DNA from: Brevipalpus yothersi
Taxonomy: Eukaryota > Arthropoda > Arachnida > Trombidiformes > Tenuipalpidae
Direction of reading: 5' to 3'
DNA length: 64,000 nucleotides
Assembly (NCBI GenBank): GCA_003956705.1
Contig: QZCP01000190.1
Coordinates: forward strand, 1 to 64,000
Shown piece after piece: positions 35,355 through 47,027 of the stretch. Position 1 is the first letter of the stretch. Each line of letters begins with the position of its first letter. The position numbers and the translations under genes are program-made. Below the pieces are notes generated by a model. The model was not told the origin of the DNA, ran no database searches, and saw only the letters and a list, made by a program, of their open reading frames with translations.

Positions 35355-36056
35355 TCAGGCTTTCTTGCCCAGAGGTATCACATGAGTTTCATCTATTGCT
35401 TCATATAATTCTCTTGTACGTGGATCAAGGAATATTTGACCCTTAAGTGGACTATTGGAATTCACTTCATGTCTTGCGGAAGCACTCCAGCCATAGTCTT
35501 TCTTTTTTCCCCCTTTATCTGACTTACCCCAACCCTTGTCTGACGATTTTCCCCAACCTTTGTCCGATTTACCCCAACCTTTGTCGTGTTTAATCGAAAA
35601 GTCATAGAGCCATTTTCCACTATTCCAGTCCACGCCGTTATAATACGCGTCGGCCGCGTCCTCATCGCTGGTTCCGGGTTCGTTGGTTTTGATATAAGCC
35701 ACAAATCCATTCTTATCGGCAGAATATTGCACTATACGCTTTCGACCATCAATATCCGCTAAACCATAAGATCCAACTACCGATCCACCCCAGGGATCGA
35801 AGGCACCTGATTCTTCACGAAAGTTGGTAGCACCCCATGGATCCGTTATGTCGTACGCAAACTGTCCATGAAAATTGTTCAATCAATCATCGTAACCAAT
35901 CGGAAGAACTTTAGTGGACATGATAAAGAGAATAATACTCACATCATAATTTCCTTGGCCATCCTGAGCATGAAATACATTAGATTGACCACCAGATGAT
36001 ATAACTGCAACCGTATATGAAGATAAGATTAAACCTATAATATTCAGGATGTGCAT
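35355..36056 (-). CDS. Cuticle protein with Rebers-Riddiford chitin-binding domain
   Basis: Two exons, complement(35943..36056, 35355..35861), give 206 aa. The signal peptide MHILNIIGLILSSYTVAVIS is followed by QGNYDFAYDITDPWGATNF, then VVGSYGLADIDGRKRIVQY and SADKNGFVAYIKTNEPG. This is the R&R consensus (G-Y-x-D-G-x-x-x-x-V-x-Y-x-A-D-x-x-G-F) that binds chitin in arthropod exoskeleton. After the domain come tandem KGWGKSD repeats (three to four copies of a six- to eight-residue Gly/Trp/Lys unit), then a short charged tail ending HVIPLGKKA. The exon 2 acceptor at 35862 restores a perfect YDFAYD junction. A structural protein of procuticle is expected. Confidence 0.92.
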
Positions 36057-37260
36057 CGTATGGCTGGCTGACACAAGTTGATGGAATCTAGACAAGATCA
36101 CGAATGATGTTTGATATACTTTGCTGTTCGAAGAAGTATTCGAGGTTGGAGCAAGAGAACACAAACCTATTCATCGCTAATTAATCAAATTAGTTCATTG
36201 AAATCAAACACTAGATAAAGAGGTAGAAAACAATGAGACTATTGAGTAAGTTTCTTTCTGTTGAGAATCAGGAAGTTAATCAAATAGGCTCATGCTTGAA
36301 CAGAAGATTACTGTTTGAATCCCCGTTCTTCTTTAAGCCGCTGAAGGCTTTCATCAATTCGAATTCTTTTTCGTGCACAATCGGGAGGAATTCCTCTTTT
36401 GTGACATCTTTTAGATGATATTTTGTCACAGAATCGAATTGAAATTGAAACTTTGTGACATAAATCAGCTCGAGATGATAATATTTTTCCCCTCTTCTTG
36501 TGTGTTTGTATGTCACAACTGATTCTTTATTCACATTTTACCATTGAATACTTTCTCCAGGAGATCAAAGTTCAAGTATTTGAGTTTAAGTTTTGGATTA
36601 CATATCCTTGATAAATAATGGTCGATCTAGTCACTAGTGAGTACACCAAGTGATTCAGGAAAAAACACGGAAAGTGCTCAGCTGTATATATCTTGAACAA
36701 TCAGAAGATATGAGAGCAAGAGATCATCAATGCATTAGTAAACTGTTTTAACAAATTAAGAATTCAACCAGTACTTTGCATAACATTATATATTTAAAAA
36801 GGAAAGAAAAAATCACCCTCATGTGTGTAAGTGTGTGGAAAAGGCTTCACTGCTTTTTGGAAACGATGCAGTAAGCTGTGACTGAGATAGATGATCTAGG
36901 GAAGTTTGATGATGTAACTTTGTTATTCTTTCTGGATGAAACATTTCGATGGCCTAAAATTCAAAAAATTTTAGCGAAATCAAATCTCAAAAATAGAAGA
37001 TACAAAGCAAATGAGCAATGATTATCGGCCGATGCTTTTGAATTAACAAGAAAAGCAATCAATAGTAATAACTCACATGTTGCATCATAAGAGAGTTAGA
37101 TACAACAAGAAAAAAACATAGATATCAAAATAAATTAATGCTCACACGATGGAAAGACTCGCCCATGCTATACTTCCATTCACACTGGACAATGTCAAAC
37201 TTTGCGTAATACGTGATGGAATGAGGACTAATGAACAAAATTGTCAAGCTGGAACTTAAT
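36057..37260. other. Intergenic, nothing recognised
   Basis: 5' flank of the cuticle gene and 3' flank of NSF. A loosely repeated pair of TTTGTGACAT-containing segments is seen near 36398-36470. No gene was supported. Confidence 0.5.
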
Positions 37261-39742
37261 TCAACGAGGAACCGCCATCCTATAAATACAATCTTGACTT
37301 TCAAGCTTATCTATGAAAGCTCTTGCTCGTTGGTGTGCGTCATAGTGCTTTGCCATCTCGAATAGTTTGATGAATTTCTTGATTCCAACCTCTACACGGA
37401 ATTCATTGGCAAGAGTATGTTGAATAAACTGTTTATCTTGCGGGGAGAATGGAGAAGGATTATCTGGAGAGCTCGAGAGATATTCTACAACCGACATAAT
37501 ATGTTCTGGGCGGGTCATCGGTGGTACATGTATTGCACACTCAAAGTGTGAGGCAAGATCGAATTCTCTGAGAGCTCTAAGATGACTAGTGGTTCCAATG
37601 ATGAGAATCTTTCTGTCTTTTGGAGGTTCGAGTTTGAGGAGATTCATTAAAGCTTGGACCACATGATTAGAGTAACGAGGTCCAACCGGATTATAATCGA
37701 TCAAACGCTCAATTTCATCTAAAATCACACAGCTATTCTCTGAGGCATGAGCATCAGAGAATACTTTATGAATGTACAGCACCTTCGATTGTTCCATCTG
37801 CCCGATGAGTTGACGACCAGATACCATCTTTGTGAAAGGTAAGTTCGCCTCTTTAGCTATTCTGGCTGCGAGAGCAGTTTTACCAGATCCATTTGGACCC
37901 TCCAAGAGTACTGCGACAATTTTTCGATTGGGATCATATGCTTCCCCAACCAAGATGGGAATTTCATTTAAGATAATTTCGATGTCTCGAGACCAAACAA
38001 TAATACCGCGACTGGATGTTTTATCAATCTCCTCAATACTTGAGCCGAAAGCTGATTTAACGTCATTATCCAGAGCATAAAGAAAGTCGTTGCGAGAAAC
38101 GACCAATTCTTGTGTGGTGTCAACTTCAATGTTCTTTCCCGCTTTCACCATCTTACTGACAGCATATGATTGTGCAGCTCGAACAAGACCTTCGAGCTCT
38201 GCTCCAGAGAAATTTTTTGTCAAAGCAGCTAGTTCATCAATATCAACATCAGGTGCTAGAATATTGTTCTTTCTCATTGTTGCTGTGTGAATTTTTAAAA
38301 TCTCACCACGTCCATTCTGATCCGGAAGTCCAATGGGAATCTGAACTTCAAAACGTCCTGGACGCAAAAGGGCTTCATCAATGAGATCTCTACGATTTGT
38401 CATACCTATCACGAGGATATTGTTGAGTGACTCAACACCATCCATTTTAGAAAGAAGTTGGTTTACAACAGAATCATGAACTCCTGAGGATCCAGTCTTG
38501 GGAAAGAAAAGGGAAGTTAATGAGAACCAATATTCAAATTGTTCAAATGTTTTTCAACTTACCACAGAAGCTCTTGATTTACAGATAGCATCGATTTCAT
38601 CAAAAATGATCATATGTAGACCACTTCGATTACCGAGTTTCTTATATTCTACCTCAGCATCCTCAAACAACCGTCTTATATTAGCTTCAGATTCACCAAC
38701 ATATTTATCTAATATAGATGGACCATTGACAATTTTTGGGGGACGACAATTCAACATTTTTCCAATTTGACGAGCAATCAAAGTTTTACCAGTACCTGGT
38801 GGTCCATAGAGGAGTATTCCTTTGACATAAACAGAGCCTAACTTTTCCAGAAGATCAGGTGGAAGAATACGGTAAGCAAAAGCTCTTCGGAATATTGCTG
38901 TGAATTCTTTCTTCAAACCACCAATACCCATACTCTCAAAATCCCAGTTGGGGCTGATGATTGAGGTTCTGGCAACTGAGGAACAACTTTCCCCTCTTAA
39001 CATAATGGAGTCACCAGACTCTTTACCTTCTGCGAAAATGGGACTTGAATTTGCTGTCACAAGCCCAGTTCGTGCCTAAAAGGGAATTACAATATAGTGA
39101 AATTTTTCATCAAAATTGCACCAGAGTTGCAGAAAAACTTACTGTTTTCGGAGCAGTTTTCTTTCCAGGATCACCACGTAGGAGAGAGGGATCAATAATT
39201 TGAATACTTGTAACAGTTAATTTGAGGGGTGGCCTATCAGCATACTTAAACAATACTGGTTGACCAAGTGTGAATGCTTGCTCAGCAAACTGCTGGGAAA
39301 ATTCTCTGGCCATTTCATCGGTATTCAATTCGACTCGTCCCGCTTTAGACTTTGTCACAAGATCCACTTCCATAGTGATTGAGGCGACACATTGAGTGGC
39401 GTAATCAAACTCATACGGTACAACTTCGATAATATCGGTTTCGACACGTAATTCCGCCCATTTTCTCTGAAATAATGAGAACGAGAGAAAAATTAAAATT
39501 ACTGAACCCAATCCAATCAGAATATCTTCTCTCACCATCATCAAGTTGAATCCCATATTCTGTCTTGCCGGATCAAATGAGCTCCGCTTTTCCAGAGTGA
39601 ATACAAATCGACGGTGCGATGATGGTATAACTTCCACATGTTTAACATTAGGTGGAAAAACACTTGAATTAACTAGAGCACGATTAGAGTAAGAATCTTC
39701 ATCCGATTGACACTTGGCTACGCGGAGTCGAATGCTGGCCAT
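37261..39742 (-). CDS. Nsf: N-ethylmaleimide-sensitive factor (NSF) ATPase
   Basis: Four exons, complement(39536..39742, 39143..39466, 38563..39075, 37261..38496), give 759 aa (human 744). It is a hexameric AAA+ ATPase that disassembles SNARE complexes with alpha-SNAP after vesicle fusion. The N domain begins MASIRLRVAKC. D1 has Walker A GPPGTGKT (268-275), Walker B IIFDEIDAICK and LLRPGRFE with arginine fingers. D2 has Walker A GPNGSGKT (548-555) and CVILDEIERLIDY. Exon junctions are in phase (RASV/TGSSGVHD matches the D1 loop). In the N domain one or two residues before RKWAEL differ from the usual LPQRKW, probably true divergence at the exon 1/2 junction. The ATG at 39742 is preceded in frame by non-homologous residues and is the family start. 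Confidence 0.96.
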
Positions 39743-40156
39743 CTTTATCTTTATCAATCAGTCAAACATACACACACACACAAATCGTTCCAATCAAACA
39801 CACAATTCACAAGCCACAATTGAACCACACAAACACACTCACACACAATTAACTACAAATTTTGTTACAATTTGACAAAATTTTCACACTATCCACACTA
39901 GCTAACACCGTTACATCATCGACTACCAACATCACCAAAAGTTGAGAGCAGCTTCAATCGTTCGGTTTACATCATTTTCACAAGCATAGAGCAAGCGTGT
40001 TGTGTTGTGATAATAAATACATTCTTTTTGGATGCGCCACATTCAAATACTATTGTCGGCGGATTGTGAGTTGATCACTTTATAGTTTGTGTGTGTGTGT
40101 GTCCATGTGTGTTTTGTTTTCTGGGATCATAAGTTGTGATTTGTTTGATTTAATTT
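39743..40156. promoter_or_regulatory. Bidirectional intergenic region of NSF and an unknown conserved gene
   Basis: 414 bp between divergent start codons, so a shared promoter region is inferred. CA/GT-rich patches occur at 39768-39846 and 40088-40110. No core element could be assigned. Confidence 0.4.
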
Positions 40157-41070
40157 ATGTCGAACAAATTGATCATCATTTCACATGTCCACTATGGGAA
40201 TAGTCGTATTACCAGCTGTGTGTTGTACGCGTGTGGGGTGAATTGGTGGGATCAGATCGATGTTGATTGTGGTATTGTTTATGGTGATGGAAAACAGTGT
40301 GTGGAAAAATGTGGAGTAAAATGTTATCCATTGCGAAAATTTACGTTAAATTTGTATCAAGTCAGTTTTTTGTTTCGAGAAATTCATCAAAGTAGTGTGT
40401 ATAGAAAGTCATTTATTCGTAGACGTCTTTTTACTGATCAATTGTTATGCAAAGAATATAATTTTTGGCTACGCAAGTGTCACAATGAATCGGTTACTTT
40501 TGAGGAGCCTTTCATTATCGAAGTTATCATCGAAATAGTGTCTTGGAATGAATTTCCGATTGATTTTGCTGGGTAAGATATGAAGAAGAGGTCTTCTATG
40601 GAATCTAATTGACATTTTTCTTGATTGTTTTCCCTAGGAACTATCTAGTACTAGAATTGGTTCATATTAAGATCCATGTTGAAGAAGGTCTCTCAATCTT
40701 GTCCACTCTTGGAGGAGCTTTTTCGGCTCTCGGTGAACGTTACGAACATTATGTAAGTATCTTTTGATAAAGTTGCCCTCATTGATAGTGATCCATGTCT
40801 CTTTCGATTCTAAAATAGGCAATCAAAGCAGGAGAAACATCGCTCCGTCAATTGCGGTTGGCCTGTATTACTGGTGATCCATCCTTAATCGCTCGCTGCT
40901 TAATTTTCTTAGTTTATAGTTTATGTCAAAGAGGTCTCAAACGAAGAGCAAAGCTTTTGGTTAGAAATTTCATCTATCCTCTCATCTCACAGCTGATTTC
41001 GAAAAAAATTTGTGATAATATCTTACGCAATATGTACAAGGCTGCTTGTTATCGAATCAAATTACCTTAA
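40157..41070 (+). CDS. Conserved protein of unknown function
   Basis: Three exons, join(40157..40572, 40638..40752, 40819..41070), give 260 aa. The N-terminal third is Cys/Tyr-rich (YACGVNWWDQID, KQCVEKCGVKCYPL) and continues into RRLFTDQLLCKEYNFWLRKC. The C-terminal half (LVHIKIHVEEGLSILSTLGG, AFSALGERYEH, AGETSLRQLRLACITGDPSL, CQRGLKRRAKLLVRNF) reads as an amphipathic alpha-helical domain. It looks like a conserved uncharacterised animal protein, but I cannot name the family with confidence. No signal peptide or membrane span is clear. Phases agree at both introns, and an AATAAA follows at 41339-41344. Confidence 0.75.
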
Positions 41071-41449
41071 TCTTCGATTAGAGCTTGCAAAAGCTTTTCA
41101 TTTGCTGAAAAGTTGCTCATTGCCACCAGTTTTTGATTCACCTAAGTCTCTCCCTCACTAGAGGCATTCTCTCCCTATTGATTGTGATTGACCAGCTAAA
41201 TTCAGCTGCCCGATCAAACTTGGTGACAAGCTCCACCCTTCACAATCACATTTTTCACTGTCTACATGGTCTGTGACGTTGAACATACATATGTATATTT
41301 ATATGCTCTCATCATCTTTTTCTATAAGATTTTTGTCAAATAAATACTACCAATTTAAATTCAATTCTTGTAGATTTAATTCGCCTGTTTGAGTTTTATA
41401 GGAATTATATGAATCAAGAACATATTAGAACTATTATTAGACGGTTGAC
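41071..41449. other. Convergent intergenic region
   Basis: 3' flanks of two convergent genes. Nothing else was seen. Confidence 0.5.
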
Positions 41450-42214
41450 TTAGGTAGGTCTCCTGTAGAGAGTAACTCCTTGGTGTGCCATTTTAAGGCT
41501 TTCTGTTCCGTATCCGAGGACAAGATTTTCAGGAAGTTTAGGGTGAATACAGCAATCAATTGTTGGAGCTCCAAAGAAACTTGCCACCGGCTTTGGTACA
41601 CAGCTACCATCCTTCACTTCAATGTTTACCTCTTTCAGTCTTTTGCACACATCGACAAGAAGTTGCTCCAGTTTTTCGTAAGGAAGAGGAATTTTTTCGG
41701 ACAGTAGAGATTCAAGATCACTTCGAAGTCTTTTCATATTGTTTGGTGTCTTGAAAATTTGAGAAACACATCAGCTTTGGAGTTCTCGACGTTTAACTAA
41801 ATTCCTAACTCACCAAAGTCCATTTTGGATCTGCTCTTTTGTTAACATCTTGAAGGAAATATTTCACACGAGCTCGAAATCCATCTCTCATCGGCTCCAT
41901 ATCATCAATTATGCCCATATTTGGGTCAGGATTTGCTCTTGCATCTTGAATTGCAGCGGTGGTCATTCCCTGAGATTTGTTGGATTGGTCAAATTTTTCT
42001 TCATCCCATGTGTTGACTCACCTCTGATCTGAAAAATTGAGAAATTTTTCGGCCAACATTTCGGAAAAAACCCTCACTTTCCGCTATAAATGGAGAAAGG
42101 ATGAAAAATAGTTCAGAAAAATTAGTTTTCTTCAGAATTCTCACCTTGAATTACCGATTGACCCGCCAAAAAGAGGTATAGGAAGACAATTAAATGAAAT
42201 TTTGAGCAAGCCAT
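41450..42214 (-). CDS. Unknown secreted protein, 195 aa
   Basis: Four exons, complement(42145..42214, 42022..42083, 41814..41969, 41450..41749), give 195 aa with every junction GT-AG and in phase. Residues 1-23 form a signal peptide (MACSKFHLIVFLYLFLAGQSV). The mature part starts with ESEGFFRNVGRKISQFFRSE, a basic amphipathic helix, then TTAAIQDARANPDPNMGIID, RDGFRARVKYFLQDVNKR and a Leu/Glu/Lys-rich helical stretch (LRSDLESLLSEKI, KLEQLLVDVCKRLKEV). The C-terminal region has five Cys (with an adjacent pair in TIDCCIHPKLPEN). No family is recognised. A secreted helical protein with a disulfide-bearing tail is all that can be said. Confidence 0.75.
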
Positions 42215-43029
42215 TGTGAATTTTACCTTCATCAGCTCTGGATTTACCACTCGCCAACTTATCTTGATGTCGAGAGAGATGAGAAATGAGAGAAGGGAGA
42301 CACTGGAAGTCAAGAAACCATAGCCACTCACTCATAGGCTGCCAAGTGCTCATGAGAAAAAAATAATTAATTGATTATAAAATATTCGCTTAAACTTGAA
42401 GAGGTCTACACGCCTCTGGAGCTTCTTTCAGCTACTTACTTGTTAGTTGACACCAACCATTTTCACTGGGAGTCATTCTTTCTAATTGATCAGATATGAA
42501 GGGTTCTCCTTTGATATCTGATTTTGGCATATTTTCCGAACTCTTACTCGCGTAACTTTTCCCAAACGAAAAAGTTTCAATCGAAATTTTTTCTGTCAAA
42601 AGTAAGGATATTTCACTCCCCCTCGAAATTTGATGAGATGATTTAACTTTTATACTCATCATATCTATCATAGAATGGATAGCTTTTGAAAAAATATTTT
42701 TCGTTCAATTGTATTTCCCTCTTAAGAAAAACTAAAATCGATTGCTGAAATTTTTCAATCTTTGGCCAGATTTTCAGATCGGAAGGATGTATGAACATGG
42801 GAGCAGAAGATGTCGCTTGCATTAACGATGCATTGCATCATAACATTAAAATAACGTGACTCGTGTGTTGATACCGAACGCTTCTTGCCGAATATATTTT
42901 TGTTAAGTTCTTGGAAAAAATCAATCAAATTATAACAATTCTCCTATGGATTGAGAGTTGAAGTGAGTCTTTCGTTTTTCTCATCAACTGATTGTTCTGA
43001 TCGAATTTGTTTGTCCAACAAACTGCAGT
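42215..43029. promoter_or_regulatory. Divergent intergenic region with a possible upstream exon
   Basis: Lies between the start codons of the secreted protein (-) and the pseudouridine synthase (+). On the - strand, 42671 down to 42440 is an ATG-initiated Ser/Lys-rich frame (MIDMMSIKVKSSHQISRGSE ... MPKSDIKGEPFISD) ending at a strong GTAAGT donor. I could not find an in-phase acceptor that continues it for long, so it may be a small independent gene, an alternative 5' exon, or chance. Confidence 0.35.
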
Positions 43030-44853
43030 ATGAGTTTGTGTAACAATTGTGTCAAGTTCTTGAAACTGAATGGAATCTTCAGTCGAAAACTTTCAAGGAA
43101 TCATGTCACCTCAGCTATTGAAAATGAGGTAACATCCGCCGGTCCGAGTCAATCTTCAACTTCAGGACTTATGGATCTAATCGAGGAGATATATTCCAGC
43201 AATCCTGGATCTCGATTTATTCAACATCAACAAGTGTGAGTTTTTATCTTTCGTTTCGATGAATTGTTCTGAATATTTGGTTTCATTTGAAGACAGCCGA
43301 GATATTATTTTGAAGACCATATTCGCTATGTTTATCCTTACGTTGGTGTCTTTCAACAATGTTGTTCTCGTGAAAATCATGGCCGATCAATTTGCGATGT
43401 TGCTCATGACATTCTTCGCAATGTCAGTGGCCGAGATGTTGTAAGTTCTTTCTTCCATTTTTCTATTTTCAAAAACTGAAATTTCCGATTTCCCTTATTC
43501 TCTAGAGCTACGCAATTTCGAATGGTTTCATCAGAGTTAATAAGAAAAAGGTTGAACTCGATCATGTGATGAAGTTTAATCAAGTTTTGGGTTTCGTATG
43601 GCATTATCATGAGCCTGGGAACTTAGCAGTTAGACCAAAAGTTATCCATCAAGACGACGAAATATATGTGATAGACAAACCTCCTTCCATCCCTGTGAGT
43701 CGATGGTTCATGAAGATGCTTAAATTGATTCCTTACCTTCGTTTTCAGGTTCATCCAACGGGGTCTAGTAGTGGATTCAATACTTTGGTAAAGATTCTTC
43801 GCTTTGAGCAACAGATCGATGTTAATCGTAAGCTCTAAGACTCACTTGAATTCAGAATGTTTGGTCATCATTTCAATCTTGAATCTTATCCAGCTCTGTA
43901 CAGGTTAGATGCACCTACATCTGGTCTTCTAATCTGGACTTTCAGCAGCGATGCTCATAGAAAATACCTCAATTTTTTTGCCACTGAGAAAGTTGAAAAA
44001 GCTTATCTTGCAGAAGTCATGGGAAACTTTCCTGAGTAAGAAATAATTCTGTTATAAATATAATCATTCACAATTTTATGTTCGAATTCTTTACTGACTC
44101 TCATTTTTTCCATACTAGGGGTGAAACGATTGTTGATGTTCCTATTCTCCTGGATCTCCATACAAATCTCGTCATGGTTGATAAAGTTTTTGGGAAATCC
44201 TCAAGGACTAGATTCAGAAAACTGGAGACAAGAGGTGAAACTAGTCTTGTCGAGTGTGTCTTGGAAACAGGTAGAACTCACCAGATAAGAGTACATTTAC
44301 AATATTTAGGCTATCCTATCAAAAACGATCGCGTTTACTCCAGTGAAAAAATTTTTGGGCCGAATCTTGCAAAAGGAGGAGACTATCAATTTCTCGATGA
44401 GAGGGAAGTAAGTTTAAGAGAAGAATAATAAAAAATTTGATCCAAATCAATGATCATTGAATTTTGATCAGATTCTACCAGCTCTTCGAAAAAATCCCGA
44501 TGATGACAGTGAAAAGATAGCTGTGGTAAATCACTACGCTGATCCAGAATTTCAAGATCACATAGAAAAGTGAGTACCTTGTAGCCCAGCACAACTCATA
44601 ATTATGAAAATCTTCCTCTCTCCGATTTGAAGAAATAATTATAACTCAAATTTGGATAAAAAATTCAAAGATTGTATCATCTGCGAGAATCCTGTGGATC
44701 TGAGAAATACACACCAAAGAATTTTGCATTTGCATGCATTAAGATATCGAGTGAGTAGAAAAGTTGCCAAAAGTCAGCTACCTATAATGATAAAAATTGT
44801 CTTTTCAGACTAAATTTTTCGATTTTCAAACGAAGCCTCCTTTTTGGGCTTAA
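43030..44853 (+). CDS. RPUSD2: RNA pseudouridine synthase, RPUSD2-like (RluA family)
   Basis: Nine exons, join(43030..43233, 43297..43440, 43506..43694, 43749..43827, 43894..44035, 44119..44407, 44472..44569, 44633..44750, 44809..44853), give 435 aa. It isomerises uridine to pseudouridine in RNA. PRYYFEDHIRYVYPY matches the N-terminal RPUSD2 signature. An S4-like patch (SNGFIRVNKKKV) precedes VIDKPPSIPVHPTG. The catalytic motif is LYRLDAPTSGLLIW, with the active-site Asp present. LETGRTHQIRVHLQYLGYPI and the terminal LHALRYRTKFFDF also fit the family. Exon 5 must start at 43894; a nearer acceptor at 43855 gives a 28-bp intron and a frameshift. An AATAAA lies at 44875-44880. Confidence 0.92.
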
Positions 44854-44941
44854 TTTTCTGCCCATCTATCGGTCAATAAATGCATTGGTACATTTGTATT
44901 TTTAGACTCTTTTAGACTAACGATTTATTATAACGACAGAA

Positions 44942-46497
44942 TTAGTGTACAACTTCGTGAGGTGGTTCCTCTGGCATTTGGAACTCATCATAATCAACTG
45001 GAACCCATGAACATCTTGCTCTCTTCCTCATAAAAGTGAAAGCTCTGTCCTCGACTTTCACCAAATTTATCCCCAAATCCTCCAAAGTTGGATTATTTCT
45101 TGTAGTACGATCAGTAACATGCTCCTGAGGAAATATATATTTAGTGAGGACATTTGGTTATTCAATTCTTCCAAGACTTACATATTCAATAAATTCCCAT
45201 CGCATTGGGAATTCCATTTTATCTAGTCTTCTCCATATCCACCATAACCATACATGAGGCGAGTATTTCAGATCACGTATAGCAGGCCACCTAGGACCCT
45301 CAGCATCCAGGATTTTGTTAAAATAGGTATGAAGATCGTGAAGTTCATAACGTCGAGGCCTGATGAATGAATCAATTTCCATGAAACAATCTGAATCTGA
45401 TAATCGGGGGATTTTCCCACTTACCCTATACAATCGAAAGTAAGACCACCTTGCATTTTATCATTTAGAAGAACTTTCATGATGCCCTCAGCGACATTGT
45501 CTTGGTATACAGGCATCTTATAGATACCTCTTCCCATGTTCCAGAGCATCCAATCATAGTTTATACGATTGAATTTGTTCCAGATTATCATGAAAAATCT
45601 ATCAAAGGCGCCAAACATTCTGGCTGGACGAAAGATGGTTGCGTCCGGATATATATCTCTAACAGCTTGTTCACCTGCGTATTTTGCTTTGAGGTAGCGT
45701 GAGCCTTTCCTCAAAATAACCCGTTCAGGGTCCGGAGATGCATTCAAGCAAGAGACATGTATGAACTTTCTCACGCCAGCCATTTTAGCCATCTTAGCTA
45801 TCAACCTAGCACCCTCAATATTGGTATCTTCGATAGTAAAACTCCTGAATAAGAGAAGAATTGATGTAATCAAAGTTCCAATTCCCAATTTGGTAATAAA
45901 CTCACGGGTTATCATGGAAGTCTCCGACCAAGTTGATGACAGAATTCGAATATTTGCATGCTCTAAAAATTGCTTCTGGATCGCGCAGATAATAAGGCTT
46001 CGGAGGAAAAAATTTTTTATAATTAGCAAGACTGGATGAGAAATCATGAGTTCAATCGAATTTCTTACCATGTAAAGAATCTGCCCGAGTTCACCGTTAA
46101 CCCTCAACTCTCTCGAATACAATGGATCTCTTCGATATGGGATGATCACTTGACATCCCTTACTGCAAAGATATGGCACCAATTTGTGTCCTAAGCAACC
46201 GGTAGCACCAAAGACTGTAACAACATGGCCATTGAAGGAACCTCTGCCACCGGTTCCACGCTGTACTGCTCTTGGCAGTGCACCTTCAGTATCAATGTGG
46301 ATCTCAGGGATCAGAGAACTGCTGTAACAACGTCTCGATCCGATCGACATGAGACCGAGGGCCTGAGTCTCTGTAAAAAAGAGTATATTAATTCAATTCA
46401 ATCACATATCAACTGGTTTGAACATCAAATCATCAGTATGCAAGAGAATTAGAAAAAAAGAAAGATGATTACCTGCAACAACAATCCTTGTGAACAT
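44942..46497 (-). CDS. NDUFA9: NADH:ubiquinone oxidoreductase subunit A9, mitochondrial
   Basis: Six exons, complement(46473..46497, 46069..46370, 45906..45997, 45844 to 45425, 45182..45359, 44942..45124), give 399 aa (human 377). It is an accessory complex I subunit of the atypical short-chain dehydrogenase fold that holds NADPH at the Q-module junction. The N-terminus MFTRIVVAETQALGL is basic/amphipathic like a mitochondrial presequence. The Rossmann motif VTVFGATGCLG (GATGCLG 63-69) is intact. YLRDPEAIFRACKYSNSVIN, NIEGARLIAKMAKMAGVRKF, HVSCLNASPDPE and FRPARMFGAFDRF are all family blocks. Exon 5 begins at 45359, giving CIGPRRYELHDL as in homologues. Its stop is 88 bp from the RPUSD2 stop, and an AATAAA on this strand sits 13 bp past the stop. 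Confidence 0.95.
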
Positions 46498-47027
46498 ATT
46501 GATGGACAATTATTGAATCAAATCTACAGCGACAGCAAACCTCAAGATTGATGTGAGCCGATATCGAGATGCTTGAGGTCAAATCTTATCGATACCAATC
46601 CTCACACAAAACAATGAGGATAGTTACGCTGAACTAGATAATTTATAGTCAAAGGAAAGTGATCATATTTAAGAAATAATTTAAGAAACAATCAAGTGAA
46701 TCAAAATAAATCAAATCAAATTGTTTTGGATCGACTTTGTTGACCCAAACAGAAGCTTTAACTTGGTAAGGCTTAAGCTTCATGCGTGAAGAAGAAAAAC
46801 TTGCTGCAAACTTGAGCGCTAACTTCAAAATCAAATGGTTTTCAGATTCAGATCGGCAACAAATCAACACAAAACATCAGGTTGATAGCAATTGCTTGAT
46901 TATGATAATTTGTAATTCATGATTTGAAGTGTTCGGTTGGGTTAAAAAAAGTTTAACGTTTAATCAACTTTTCTTCATCTATTCTATTGTGAGCTTGAGC
47001 TTCATTATTGCCATCCATGTGTTCATC
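46498..47027. promoter_or_regulatory. Divergent intergenic region of NDUFA9 and the PSMG4-like gene
   Basis: 530 bp between divergent start codons. Shared promoter inferred. The frame upstream of the PSMG4-like ATG is open for 33 codons (hydrophobic) but has no ATG. Confidence 0.4.

Noticed and set aside
36280..36534. 84-codon - strand frame
   Set aside because: Non-ATG start and made partly of a loose local repeat; no support as a gene.
43828..43893. Apparent frameshift in the pseudouridine synthase between VNR and MFGHH
   Set aside because: It arises only if the acceptor at 43855 (28-bp intron) is used. The acceptor at 43893, after a pyrimidine-rich stretch, restores phase and yields the family-like spacing before LYRLD.
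45360..45433. Upstream extension of NDUFA9 exon 5 (RLSDSDCFMEIDSFI)
   Set aside because: Phase from exon 4 does not fit; the acceptor at 45360 gives the conserved CIGPRRYELHDL junction.
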